This document shows positions 35,226-43,297 of a DNA stretch of 64,000 nucleotides, piece by piece. Position numbers and translations under genes: made by a program. The notes beneath the pieces were generated by a model that saw nothing but the letters and a program-made list of their open reading frames with translations, ran no database searches and was not told the origin of the DNA. This DNA is from an uncultured Ruminococcus sp. (lineage in GTDB: Bacteria > Bacillota > Clostridia > Oscillospirales > Ruminococcaceae): positions 62,001 through 126,000 of the forward strand of contig NZ_CAKSNX010000003.1 of the NCBI RefSeq assembly GCF_934476685.1. Reading direction: 5' to 3'. Position 1 is the first letter of the stretch; the number at the start of each line of letters is the position of its first letter.

Positions 35226-35357
35226 AAAAAATACTTATTCCTGTGATTTTTTTGTTTATATAGAACAATAATGCAGGATTTGAGCCGAGCAATGCCGTCC
35301 TGTATTACGCTTTCGGGATAATTCTGCGCTTTTGTGTCAAGATATGAATTTTAGTCC

Positions 35358-35386
35358 TTGACAAATTGCAAAAAAAACGTTATAAT
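35358..35386 (+). promoter_or_regulatory. Promoter of citrate synthase
   Basis: TTGACA and TATAAT with a 17-bp spacer, 43 bp before ATG. Confidence 0.8.
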
Positions 35387-35429
35387 ATATGAATAGTCTT
35401 ATAAAACTTATGAAAGAGGGTCTTGTTAT

Positions 35430-36776
35430 ATGATGAATAATTCCGCAAGAGATCTGCTTTGCGAACGCTTTATTGCAAATAATACAATAGATTCTAAATA
35501 TTACGAAAGATATAACGTTAAAAGAGGTCTGAGAAACGCCGATGGCACCGGTGTTATGGCAGGTCTTACTAATATATGTAACGTACACGGATACGTTGTA
35601 AACGAGGGTGAAAAAGCTCCTATCCATGGTCAGCTTATCTATCGTGGATACAACATAAACGATCTTGTTGAAAATGCTATAAAGGAAGATCGTTTCGGTT
35701 TTGAGGAGATAGTTTATCTTCTTCTTATGGGCGATCTCCCTAACAAGGACGAGCTTGAAGTTTTCCGCACGATGATCGCAGAAAACAGACCTCTTCCTGA
35801 CAACTTCTTTGAGGATATGATCCTTAAAGCTCCGTCAAAGAACATAATGAACAAAATGGCAAGAGCAATGCTTGCGCTTTATTCCTATGACGATAACCCT
35901 GAGAACCGCTCACCTGAATATGAAATGGCTACCGCTATTTCCATTATATCAAAGCTGCCTAACATTATGACTGCGGCTTATCAGGTAAAGAAGAGAACTT
36001 TCGACGGCGAAAGCCTTTTCATGCACCCGCTCGATCCTAAGCACTCAACAGCTGAAATGATCCTTGCGGCTATAAGACCTGACAGAAAGTTTACCGATAA
36101 GGAAGCAAAGCTCCTCGATATCCTTATGATGCTCCACGCTGAGCATGGCGGCGGTAACAACTCTACATTTACCTGCCGTGTTCTTACATCTTCGGGGACA
36201 GATCCGTATTCTGCATACTCCGCTGCTATCGGTTCTCTTAAAGGACCTCGTCACGGCGGTGCTAACCTCAAGGTCGCAGCTATGCAGAAGTGCATAAGAG
36301 ATAATGTTGCTGACTGGGACGATGAAGGTCAGGTCGCAGACTTTATGATAAAGATACTCAACAAGGAAGCTTTCGACCATTCAGGTCTTATCTACGGTAT
36401 GGGACACGCAGTTTACACCCTTTCCGACCCAAGAGCAGTTATTCTTAAGGAAAGCGCAAAGAAAATGGCTGAGGGTACAGAGTATGAAAAGGAATACCGT
36501 CTGCTTGAAACTATCGAAAGACTTACTCCTGAACTTTTCTACAAGGTAAAGGGCAGCGACAAGGTAATGTGCGCAAACGTTGATATGTACTCAGGATTTG
36601 TATACAGAATGCTTGGCATACCTGAGGATCTGTTCACACCTATGTTCGCTGTATCAAGAATGCCTGGCTGGTGCGCTCACAGATTTGAAGAGCTTGTTAC
36701 AGGCAAGAGGATAATCCGTCCTGCATACAAGGCTATCGCAGGGGAAAAGAAGTATATCCCACTTGACGAGAGATAA
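35430..36776 (+). CDS. Citrate synthase
   Basis: A 448-residue citrate synthase joining oxaloacetate and acetyl-CoA. Catalytic parts are clear: LHAEHGGGNNSTFTCR near 229-244, GPRHGGANLK near 270, MGHAVYTLSDPRA near 320 with the catalytic His, and the C-terminal Arg-containing RMPGWCAHRFEE. The N-terminus (residues 1-45) is longer than in short bacterial forms. In anaerobes this enzyme feeds the oxidative branch to 2-oxoglutarate and glutamate, the precursor for the arginine genes that follow 2 kb away; that link is inferred. It stands alone between a promoter and a hairpin. Confidence 0.95.
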   Translation: MMNNSARDLLCERFIANNTIDSKYYERYNVKRGLRNADGTGVMAGLTNICNVHGYVVNEGEKAPIHGQLIYRGYNINDLVENAIKEDRFGFEEIVYLLLMGDLPNKDELEVFRTMIAENRPLPDNFFEDMILKAPSKNIMNKMARAMLALYSYDDNPENRSPEYEMATAISIISKLPNIMTAAYQVKKRTFDGESLFMHPLDPKHSTAEMILAAIRPDRKFTDKEAKLLDILMMLHAEHGGGNNSTFTCRVLTSSGTDPYSAYSAAIGSLKGPRHGGANLKVAAMQKCIRDNVADWDDEGQVADFMIKILNKEAFDHSGLIYGMGHAVYTLSDPRAVILKESAKKMAEGTEYEKEYRLLETIERLTPELFYKVKGSDKVMCANVDMYSGFVYRMLGIPEDLFTPMFAVSRMPGWCAHRFEELVTGKRIIRPAYKAIAGEKKYIPLDER

Positions 36777-36812
36777 TAATTTTAAAGATAAAAATTAAAC
36801 AGGAATTAATGA

Positions 36813-36848
36813 GGCTGCTTTTGATGATATGCGTCAAAAGCAGCCTTT
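36813..36848 (+). terminator. Hairpin terminator after citrate synthase
   Basis: GGCTGCTTTTGA (36813-36824) pairs exactly with TCAAAAGCAGCC (36834-36845). Only three Ts follow, so termination may be partial. Confidence 0.65.
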
Positions 36849-36864
36849 CAGCGTATTCTACCGC

Positions 36865-36906
36865 CGGTTGAGCCGACAAAATGGAGATAAAATGCAGACT
36901 CAACCG
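36865..36906. repeat. Inverted repeat ahead of XRE regulator promoter
   Basis: CGGTTGAG (36865-36872) and CTCAACCG (36899-36906) are exact complements 26 bp apart, with CGAC next to each arm. It ends 8 bp before the -35 box and may be an operator. Confidence 0.35.
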
Positions 36907-36914
36907 ACAGTATG

Positions 36915-36943
36915 TTGTTTTTCTGAACGGCTTATGTTATAGT
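36915..36943 (+). promoter_or_regulatory. Promoter of the XRE regulator
   Basis: TTGTTT and TATAGT with a 17-bp spacer; ATG follows 23 bp later, after AAAGGAGGT. Confidence 0.55.
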
Positions 36944-36966
36944 GAGTTCAGAAAGGAGGTCCTCTC

Positions 36967-37599
36967 ATGTATCAGGAGAAAGGATATTTTATGGATCAGT
37001 TAAAAATCGGAAAATTCATTTCAGCCTGCCGAAAAGACGCAGGCTATACTCAGGCGGCTCTTGGAGAAAAGCTCGGCATAACCGACCGTGCAGTTTCAAA
37101 ATGGGAAAACGGAAAAAGTATGCCCGACGTTTCCATAATGCTGGAGCTTTGCAGTATACTGAACATCACAGTCAACGAACTCCTGACAGGGGAAAAGATC
37201 AGTATGGAAAATTATAAAGAAAAAGCAGAGGAAAATCTGCTGAAACTTCAGCAACAGGAGATACTCAACAACAAAAAGCTGCTCTCGCTGGAAATTGTCA
37301 TAGGAGCTATATCTACGGCGGCTTTCCTTATTATGATATTCACAGCGGCTCTGGCGGTAAGATCTCTGTTGTGGCAGATAGTGCTTATTATACTTGCGGC
37401 AATAATATTCATTGTGGGCATTGTATATGCTCTTAGGCTTGAACATGACGCAGGCTACTATGAGTGTCCGAACTGTCACGCAAAGTATGTTCCGTCCATG
37501 CAGGCAGTCGTATTCGCTCCCCACATAGGCAGGGACAGAAAAATGAAATGCCCTCACTGTTCAAAGAAGGGATACCACAAAAAGGTACTGACAAGATAA
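36967..37599 (+). CDS. XRE regulator with two TM segments and C-terminal zinc ribbon
   Basis: A 210-residue protein. Residues 12-72 are an XRE helix-turn-helix (LGEKLGITDRAVSKWENGKSMP). About 75-100 are a charged helix. About 104-125 and 130-155 are two hydrophobic segments. The C-terminus has two CxxC pairs, CPNC near 163 and CPHC near 197, as in a zinc ribbon. It thus appears to be a membrane-tethered regulator. The promoter-proximal inverted repeat may be its own operator. ATG follows AAAGGAGGT at six bases, so the start is firm. Confidence 0.85.
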   Translation: MYQEKGYFMDQLKIGKFISACRKDAGYTQAALGEKLGITDRAVSKWENGKSMPDVSIMLELCSILNITVNELLTGEKISMENYKEKAEENLLKLQQQEILNNKKLLSLEIVIGAISTAAFLIMIFTAALAVRSLLWQIVLIILAAIIFIVGIVYALRLEHDAGYYECPNCHAKYVPSMQAVVFAPHIGRDRKMKCPHCSKKGYHKKVLTR

Positions 37600-37605
37600 A
37601 CAGAA

Positions 37606-37647
37606 AAAGACCTGAACGGAGAAATTTCCCGCTCAGGTCTTTCTTTT
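37606..37647. terminator. Bidirectional terminator
   Basis: AAAGACCTGA (37606-37615) pairs with TCAGGTCTTT (37633-37642), then TCTTTTT. It serves the XRE gene and the converging flavin reductase gene. Confidence 0.85.
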
Positions 37648-37659
37648 TCAGAAATAAAT

Positions 37660-38232
37660 TTACTCTTTTGTATATGCCTTTACTATCTCGCCGATATACT
37701 GGAAATGATAATCCTTTTGAGGATACCACTTTTCATCATTTGCTGTGCCGACAAAGCACTCAGGCTTCATTTCCTGAACATATGCCTTTTTGCACACAAG
37801 CACCAGCTTTGCCTGCTCGAAAGCAGTTACATCAAAGCTGTATTCATTGTCATATGCGCTGCTGTTATCGGAGATGAATACAGGAGAAAGTCCTGTTTCC
37901 TTTGCCTTATCGCAGTCCTTTCCGCTGTGTGAGCCGCAGAATGAGAGAGCCTTCCTCTCCTCCTCGCCGAAGAAACAGATAGTGAAATATTCAGCCTTGT
38001 CGATAAATCCCTTTGTGTATCTCTGTGGTCTGATAACTGTGGTGAATGTGTTCTTTCCCCACATTACGCCTGCAAAGCCCCATGATGCTGTCATAGTGTT
38101 CCAGCCGCTTTCATTTCCTGCTGTTACAAGGAACCAGTCCTTGCCTATCCTCTTGTATGGATTGAAGTCAAGGGTGTCCAGTATGCTTGGAGAAACTTCC
38201 GTATATCCCAGTTCTTTCATTTTATCATTCAT
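37660..38232 (-). CDS. Flavin reductase-like FMN-binding protein
   Basis: A 190-residue split-barrel flavoprotein. LVTAGNESGWNTMTASWGFAG near residues 34-54 is the FMN-binding start of the flavin-reductase-like family; VIRPQRYTKGF and YFTICFFG follow, then the C-terminal VGEIVKAY-type strand (YIGEIVKAY). Members reduce or bind FMN with varied partners; its role is unknown. A promoter at 38294-38322 and a palindrome between it and the start suggest its own regulation. Confidence 0.88.
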   Translation of the reverse strand: MNDKMKELGYTEVSPSILDTLDFNPYKRIGKDWFLVTAGNESGWNTMTASWGFAGVMWGKNTFTTVIRPQRYTKGFIDKAEYFTICFFGEEERKALSFCGSHSGKDCDKAKETGLSPVFISDNSSAYDNEYSFDVTAFEQAKLVLVCKKAYVQEMKPECFVGTANDEKWYPQKDYHFQYIGEIVKAYTKE

Positions 38233-38268
38233 TTGATTACCGCCTTTCTGTATGCTGCATTATACCGA

Positions 38269-38282
38269 TGATGATATCATCA
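38269..38282. promoter_or_regulatory. Perfect 14-bp palindrome in the flavin reductase leader
   Basis: TGATGATATCATCA is self-complementary. It lies just downstream of the minus-strand -10 box, near the predicted transcription start, which suits a repressor site. Confidence 0.45.
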
Positions 38283-38293
38283 ATATATTTATA

Positions 38294-38322
38294 ATTATAC
38301 TCCAAAAATTTAAAAAATGCAA
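38294..38322 (-). promoter_or_regulatory. Promoter of the flavin reductase gene
   Basis: Minus-strand TTGCAT and TATAAT with a 17-bp spacer. Confidence 0.6.
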
Positions 38323-38333
38323 TCTTTTTGCGG

Positions 38334-38362
38334 TTGCTTTTTTGCTTTTTTTGTGGTATAAT
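38334..38362 (+). promoter_or_regulatory. Upstream promoter directed toward argG
   Basis: TTGCTT and TATAAT with a 17-bp spacer, about 260 nt upstream of argG. It would give a long leader that crosses the candidate ArgR sites. Confidence 0.45.
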
Positions 38363-38449
38363 GTCAGTAAGTATTGGTAAAGGCTCTGATTGTATTTTTC
38401 AGCACAAACGGGGGTTTGTTTCGGTCATAATCGGTGTGTATGTATAAAA

Positions 38450-38526
38450 TGTATATTTTAATGCATATTATATGATTTTATGCACTATTTGGCTGACTTT
38501 GATGTATAATCATAAAATTTTATGCA
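38450..38526. promoter_or_regulatory. Candidate ArgR operator array upstream of argG
   Basis: Three imperfect palindromes of TGYAT...ATGCA type lie at 38450-38467, 38462-38483 and 38503-38526, just before the argG -35 box. The half-sites resemble ARG boxes bound by arginine repressors. No argR gene is in the window; the assignment rests on motif and context. Confidence 0.45.
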
Positions 38527-38534
38527 AAAAGCCC

Positions 38535-38562
38535 TTGACAATACCGTATAAAGGTGTATAAT
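38535..38562 (+). promoter_or_regulatory. Main promoter of argG and the arginine cluster
   Basis: TTGACA (38535-38540) and TATAAT (38557-38562), 16-bp spacer; ATG is 62 bp after the -10 box. Confidence 0.75.
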
Positions 38563-38624
38563 ATAAATATCTGATGTATTAAAAAACCTTTATACAAGAA
38601 TTTCACTAATTGGAGGAATAGATC

Positions 38625-39857
38625 ATGGCAAAAGAAATCAAAAAGGTTGTACTTGCTTATTCAGGCGGACTTGATACTTCTATCATTATTCCGTGGCTTA
38701 AGGAAAACTACAACAACTGCGAAGTTATTGCAGTTTCAGGCGACGTAGGACAGGGCACAGAGCTTGACGGACTTGAAGAAAAGGCTATCAAGACAGGCGC
38801 TTCAAAGCTCTACATCGAGGATCTTACAGAAGAGTTCATCGAGGATTATGTTTACCCTACCGTTCAGGCAGGCGCTGTTTATGAAAATCAGTATCTCCTC
38901 GGTACTTCATTCGCTCGTCCTATCATTGCAAAGAGGATCGCAGAGATCGCTATCAAGGAAGGCGCTGACGCTATCTGCCACGGCTGCACAGGCAAGGGCA
39001 ACGACCAGGTAAGATTTGAGCTTGCTATCAAGGCTTTCGCTCCTGATATGCAGATAATCGCTCCTTGGAGGATCTGGGATCTTAAGTCAAGAGAGCAGGA
39101 GATCGAGTATGCAGAGGCACACAACATTCCTCTTAAGATAAACAGAGAAACAAACTATTCAAAGGATAAGAACCTCTGGCACCTTTCACACGAAGGTCTT
39201 GACCTTGAGGATCCTGCAAACGAGCCGCAGTATGAAAAGCCCGGCTTCCTTGAAATGGGCGTTTCACCTATCATGGCTCCTGACAAGCCTACTTACATCA
39301 CTATCCACTTTGAGCAGGGTATCCCTACTTCTATCGACGGTGTTAAGATGAACGGCAAGGAGCTTGTTGCTAAGCTGAACGAACTCGGCGGCGCAAACGG
39401 TATCGGACTTGCTGACCTCGTTGAGAACAGACTCGTTGGTATGAAGTCAAGAGGCGTTTATGAAACTCCTGGCGGAACCATCCTTTACAAGGCTCACGAA
39501 ATTCTTGAAACTATCACACTTGATAAGGAAACATCAAGGATCAAGCAGTACCTCTCGATCAAGTTTGCTGACATTGTTTACAACGGTCAGTGGTTCACTC
39601 CTCTCAGAGAGGCTCTCAGCGCATTCGTAACAGAAACACAGAAGACTGTTACCGGCGATGTAAAGCTTAAGCTCTATAAGGGCAACATCATCAACGCAGG
39701 CGTTACTTCACCATACACACTCTATGATGAGGAAGTTGCTACATTCGATGAGGACGATGTTTACAATCAGGCTGATTCAGCCGGATTCATCAATCTGTTC
39801 GGTCTGCCGATCAAGGTAAGAGCTAAGCTCGAGCAGAAGAGAAACGCAGGCAAGTAA
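38625..39857 (+). CDS. argG: Argininosuccinate synthase
   Basis: It joins citrulline and aspartate using ATP to make argininosuccinate, the seventh step of arginine synthesis. The 410-residue product has the PP-loop AYSGGLDTS at residues 10-18, AVSGDVGQG near 36, the CHGCTGKGNDQVRF motif near 119-132 and ETNYSKDKNLWHLS. Length and motifs are standard. ATG follows GGAGG. It opens the arginine cluster and lies behind candidate ArgR operators. Confidence 0.98.
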   Translation: MAKEIKKVVLAYSGGLDTSIIIPWLKENYNNCEVIAVSGDVGQGTELDGLEEKAIKTGASKLYIEDLTEEFIEDYVYPTVQAGAVYENQYLLGTSFARPIIAKRIAEIAIKEGADAICHGCTGKGNDQVRFELAIKAFAPDMQIIAPWRIWDLKSREQEIEYAEAHNIPLKINRETNYSKDKNLWHLSHEGLDLEDPANEPQYEKPGFLEMGVSPIMAPDKPTYITIHFEQGIPTSIDGVKMNGKELVAKLNELGGANGIGLADLVENRLVGMKSRGVYETPGGTILYKAHEILETITLDKETSRIKQYLSIKFADIVYNGQWFTPLREALSAFVTETQKTVTGDVKLKLYKGNIINAGVTSPYTLYDEEVATFDEDDVYNQADSAGFINLFGLPIKVRAKLEQKRNAGK

Positions 39858-39898
39858 GCGTCATAAAGTAATCAGATTTATGTTGGGAGGTTTTTGAT

Positions 39899-40336
39899 AT
39901 GTCAGATATGAACGATATTTTTGAGCAGGGCTTTGATAAAAAGGTTGAGATCTCATACGACAGCCTGCCGAACTCCTCTTTCGAGGACGTTAACCTCGGC
40001 GGCGCTAAGTTCAACAACGTAAACCTCAAGGGCGCAAACTTCGAGGACGTAAACATGGACGAGGTCAATTTTGACAACATCAGTATGCAGCAGGGCGTAT
40101 TCACTGATATGTACATGGTAAATTCAAGATTTCTTGGAGTAAACATCAGCGGTTCACGCTTCGGCTGCTCGATAATGAACAATGTTGAATTCAAAAACCC
40201 TGACCTTAAAAATTCGCAGTTCGTTCACTGCGATCTTTCAGGTGTTGAGATCAACGATTGCAAGATCGACGGTCTTAAGATCAACGGCGTTGACATTCAG
40301 AAGCTGCTGGAGCAGCATGAGAAAGAACAGTCATAA
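39899..40336 (+). CDS. Pentapeptide-repeat protein
   Basis: A 145-residue protein whose residues 20-130 follow a five-residue period with Phe, Leu or Val in the centre (LGGAKFNNVNLKGANFEDVNMDEV-type steps), the signature of a right-handed quadrilateral beta-helix. Some relatives mimic DNA and block gyrase; nothing shows that here. It lies between argG and argH, with GGGAGG before ATG. Function unknown. Confidence 0.82.
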   Translation: MSDMNDIFEQGFDKKVEISYDSLPNSSFEDVNLGGAKFNNVNLKGANFEDVNMDEVNFDNISMQQGVFTDMYMVNSRFLGVNISGSRFGCSIMNNVEFKNPDLKNSQFVHCDLSGVEINDCKIDGLKINGVDIQKLLEQHEKEQS

Positions 40337-40349
40337 CGAAACTTAAATT

Positions 40350-40397
40350 ATGTATACGGGCAGGATAATCCTTAACGGGGTTATTTTGCCCATACAT
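40350..40397 (+). promoter_or_regulatory. Two-helix RNA element upstream of argH
   Basis: ATGTAT plus GGGCA (40350-40362) pair with TGCCC plus ATACAT (40387-40397), with an AC bulge; inside, ATAATCC (40365-40371) pairs with GGGTTAT-like sequence (40378-40384) with one wobble. No T-tract follows. It may be a processing or attenuation element. Confidence 0.45.
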
Positions 40398-40429
40398 ATT
40401 TATATAATTATAAGTAAGGTGGTATAAAA

Positions 40430-41809
40430 ATGGCAGGCAAAATGTGGGCAGGAAGATTTACAAAGGAAGTTGATGAGAGAGTAAATGATTTCAATTCGTC
40501 TATTTCCTTTGATGCAAGAATGTACCGACAGGATATCGAAGGCTCAGTCGCACACGCAACTATGCTGGGCGAATGCGGTATAATCGACCTTGAAGAAAGC
40601 AAGAAGATCGTTGCGGGACTTAAAGGCATTCTTGCAGATATCGACAGCGGAAAGCTTCAGTTTGACCCGACAGCCGAGGACGTTCATATGTTCGTTGAGG
40701 CTGAACTTACCGCCAGACTTGGCGACACAGGAAAAAGACTTCACACAGCAAGATCAAGAAACGATCAGGTCGCTCTTGACGTGAGAATGAACCTTAAAGT
40801 TGAGATCGTTGAAATAATCGGGCTTGTTAAAAAGCTGGAGGCTACTATCGTTTCTCTCGCCGAGAAAAATCTTACAACTGTTATGCCGGGATATACTCAT
40901 ATGCAGAGAGCGCAGCCTATCACATTCGCACATCACCTTATGGCGTATGCAAATATGCTGCTGAGGGATCTTGGCAGACTTGAGGACTGTTACAAGAGAA
41001 CGAACATTATGCCTCTTGGAAGCGGTGCGCTTGCGTCTACCACCTACCCTATCAACAGACAGAGAGTATGCGATCTTCTCGGATTTGACGAGATAACACA
41101 GAATTCACTGGACGGCGTTTCGGACAGAGATTTCTGCATCGAACTTGCGTCTGCAATATCCATTCTTATGATGCACCTTTCAAGATTTTCTGAAGAGATC
41201 ATTATGTGGTGTTCATGGGAATTCAAATTCATCGAGCTTGACGACGCTTATGCAACAGGCTCTTCTATCATGCCGCAGAAGAAAAACCCTGACGTTACAG
41301 AACTTATCAGAGGAAAGACGGGCAGAGTTTACGGCGACCTCAATACCCTGCTCGTAATGATGAAGGGTATACCGCTTGCATACAACAAGGATATGCAGGA
41401 GGATAAGGAGGCAATTTTTGACGCTATCGACACAGTAAAGCTTTGCCTTAAGACCTTTGATCCTATGCTTGCGACTATGACAGTTATACCTGAAAATATG
41501 AGAGCCGCAGCAGCTAAGGGATTTATAAATGCTACCGACTGTGCAGACTACCTCGTTAAGAAGGGTATGCCTTTCAGAGATGCTTACAAGATAACAGGCA
41601 CACTCGTTCACACCTGTATCGAAAAGGGCTGCACACTTGAAACTCTCCCTATCGAAGAGTACAAGAAGCTGACAGAAAACTTTGATGAGGACGTTTATGA
41701 GGCTATCAGCCTTGAAACCTGCGTAATGCAGAGAAAGGCGGCAGGCGGTCCTGCTCCTGAATCTGTAAAGGCTCAGATCGAATATGTCAAAACTAAGGCA
41801 AATATTTAA
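40430..41809 (+). CDS. argH: Argininosuccinate lyase
   Basis: It splits argininosuccinate into arginine and fumarate. The 459-residue product has the superfamily signature GSSIMPQKKNPD near 282-293, with SRNDQVALD near 108 and PGYTHMQRAQP near 152. The start is ATG behind AAGGTGG. The 3' end overlaps an alternative start of the next gene. Confidence 0.98.
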   Translation: MAGKMWAGRFTKEVDERVNDFNSSISFDARMYRQDIEGSVAHATMLGECGIIDLEESKKIVAGLKGILADIDSGKLQFDPTAEDVHMFVEAELTARLGDTGKRLHTARSRNDQVALDVRMNLKVEIVEIIGLVKKLEATIVSLAEKNLTTVMPGYTHMQRAQPITFAHHLMAYANMLLRDLGRLEDCYKRTNIMPLGSGALASTTYPINRQRVCDLLGFDEITQNSLDGVSDRDFCIELASAISILMMHLSRFSEEIIMWCSWEFKFIELDDAYATGSSIMPQKKNPDVTELIRGKTGRVYGDLNTLLVMMKGIPLAYNKDMQEDKEAIFDAIDTVKLCLKTFDPMLATMTVIPENMRAAAAKGFINATDCADYLVKKGMPFRDAYKITGTLVHTCIEKGCTLETLPIEEYKKLTENFDEDVYEAISLETCVMQRKAAGGPAPESVKAQIEYVKTKANI

Positions 41810-41828
41810 CGGAATAAAGGAAAGTCCC

Positions 41829-42284
41829 GTGAAATCGGCGGTATACACGCTGATATTGTGGGCGGCAGCAGCGAATATACTTTTCGTGCTATCGGATAAG
41901 ATACTGGTGAGCGTATTCATGCTGTTTATTTCCTTCGGACTGATATACCCCATAGTTTCACTTGTTATATTTTACAGGCTGGCGAAAAGGCATGGTCTGC
42001 TGTGGTACTTTTATGCGGCGGTCATTGCTGCCGTAACGGCGGAATATTTTCTTGTCAGCGGATTTAACGCTATCTCGCCCAACATAATCGTATGCACTAT
42101 ACTCTGCCTTGTTTTCGGCTGCGGGATAGGCAGCTGCTTTGCGGACAATGACGCTATAAAGGCTGAAAAGGAACGCAGACGTATGCATAAGCTTGGCGAG
42201 GATAAGCCGTACACGGGGATACTTAACAGCAAGCCGCAGGAAGATCAGAACAGGAAGCGCAGCAAGAAACAGCGCAGACCCTGA
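41829..42284 (+). CDS. Small membrane protein between argH and argC
   Basis: An unrecognised protein of about 151 residues with four hydrophobic segments in the first 115 residues and a basic, Lys/Arg-rich tail (EKERRRMHKLG; KRSKKQRR). GTG at 41829 follows AAAGGA and lies 20 bp after the argH stop; an ATG at 41784 inside argH would add 15 residues but has no SD. Function unknown; nothing links it to arginine apart from position. Confidence 0.65.
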   Translation: MKSAVYTLILWAAAANILFVLSDKILVSVFMLFISFGLIYPIVSLVIFYRLAKRHGLLWYFYAAVIAAVTAEYFLVSGFNAISPNIIVCTILCLVFGCGIGSCFADNDAIKAEKERRRMHKLGEDKPYTGILNSKPQEDQNRKRSKKQRRP

Positions 42285-42313
42285 GCTGAACAGGAAAGGA
42301 ATGAACTTGTAAA

Positions 42314-43261
42314 ATGAAGAAAAAAGTATTTATAGACGGAAAAGCAGGCACAACAGGTCTTAAAATATACGAAAGACTTGGCAGCCGTGACGATATAGAA
42401 ATACTTCTTATAGATGAAGATAAGCGTAAGGACGTAAATGAGCGAGCAAGACTTATCAACAGCGCAGATATAGTTTTCCTTTGTCTGCCTGACGACGCTG
42501 CAAGAGAGGCAGCTGCGCTCTGCACAAACCCTGATGTAAGGATAATCGATGCTTCGACAGCTCACAGAACATCTCCCGACTGGGATTACGGTTTCCCTGA
42601 GCTTTCGGAAAAGCATAGAGAGAATATAAGAAATTCAAAAAGAGTTGCTAATCCGGGCTGCTATGCAAGCGGATTTATCTCACTTGTTTACCCGCTGGTT
42701 CAGGCTGGAGTTCTCCCTGAGGACTACCCTATCACCTGTCATGCGGTTTCGGGTTACAGCGGTGCAGGAAACAAGGCTATCGCAGTAATGGAAAGCAGCG
42801 ACAAGACAAAGGAGATGTATTCTCCAAGACAGTATGCTCTCGGTCAGACACACAAGCACCTCCCTGAGATGCAGAAGGTATGCGGACTTAAATATGCGCC
42901 TATGTTCAACCCTATCGTTGACGATTATTTCAGCGGAATGGTAGTTTCCGTACCGCTTATCACAAGATGTCTGACAAAGAAATATACTCCTGCCGATATC
43001 CACGAGATAATGAGCGCACACTATGCGGGTCAGCATTTCGTAAAGGTAATGGAGCTGGGCGGAACTGAAACGCTGCCCGACGGTTTCCTTGCGGCAAACA
43101 CACTTGCAGACACCAATAATATGCAGATCTTCGTTACGGGAAATGATGACAGGATACTGCTTTGTTCAAGATTTGACAACCTCGGCAAGGGCGCAAGCGG
43201 CGCAGCCGTACAGAGTATGAACATTATGCTCGGTATCGACGAGGCGACAGGTCTGGAATAA
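42314..43261 (+). CDS. argC: N-acetyl-gamma-glutamyl-phosphate reductase (type 2)
   Basis: It reduces N-acetylglutamyl phosphate to the semialdehyde with NADPH. The 315-residue protein is the shorter type-2 form: KVFIDGKAGTTGLKI at residues 4-18 and the catalytic Cys in NPGCYASGF near 113-121. SGYSGAGN follows near 146. It lies 29 bp behind the membrane protein gene. ATG is behind AGGAATG. Confidence 0.97.
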   Translation: MKKKVFIDGKAGTTGLKIYERLGSRDDIEILLIDEDKRKDVNERARLINSADIVFLCLPDDAAREAAALCTNPDVRIIDASTAHRTSPDWDYGFPELSEKHRENIRNSKRVANPGCYASGFISLVYPLVQAGVLPEDYPITCHAVSGYSGAGNKAIAVMESSDKTKEMYSPRQYALGQTHKHLPEMQKVCGLKYAPMFNPIVDDYFSGMVVSVPLITRCLTKKYTPADIHEIMSAHYAGQHFVKVMELGGTETLPDGFLAANTLADTNNMQIFVTGNDDRILLCSRFDNLGKGASGAAVQSMNIMLGIDEATGLE

Positions 43262-43285
43262 ATTTATTAAATAAGGGAAAGACGT

Positions 43286-43297
43286 ATGAAAATATGA
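43286..43297 (+). CDS. Three-codon upstream reading frame overlapping the GH3 lipoprotein start
   Basis: ATG-AAA-ATA-TGA begins after AAGGGAAAG at the usual SD distance, and its TGA overlaps the ATG of the following gene. The lipoprotein ATG lies about 14 nt from that SD. Reinitiation after the mini-frame is a plausible way to start the larger gene. Confidence 0.3.
   Translation: MKI

Larger units (their letters stand above)
35109..35429. other. Intergenic region between SpoIID-like gene and citrate synthase
   Basis: No gene here. It contains the sites for both divergent genes: sigma-E-like promoter, exact inverted repeat, a hairpin AATGCAGGA / TCCTGTATT at 35270-35306, and the citrate synthase promoter. 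Confidence 0.7.
38233..38624. other. Regulatory region between flavin reductase gene and argG
   Basis: No gene is present. It holds the flavin reductase promoter and palindrome, two promoters facing argG, a short hairpin ACAAAC-GGGG-GTTTGT near 38404-38419 and a row of ATGCA/TGTAT repeats. Confidence 0.7.

Noticed and set aside
38404..38419. ACAAAC-GGGG-GTTTGT hairpin as a terminator or riboswitch part upstream of argG
   Set aside because: A six-pair stem with no T-tract and no recognisable aptamer; too weak to call.
41213..41953. 246-codon minus-strand frame opposite argH and the membrane protein
   Set aside because: No SD or family motif; it is antisense to argH.
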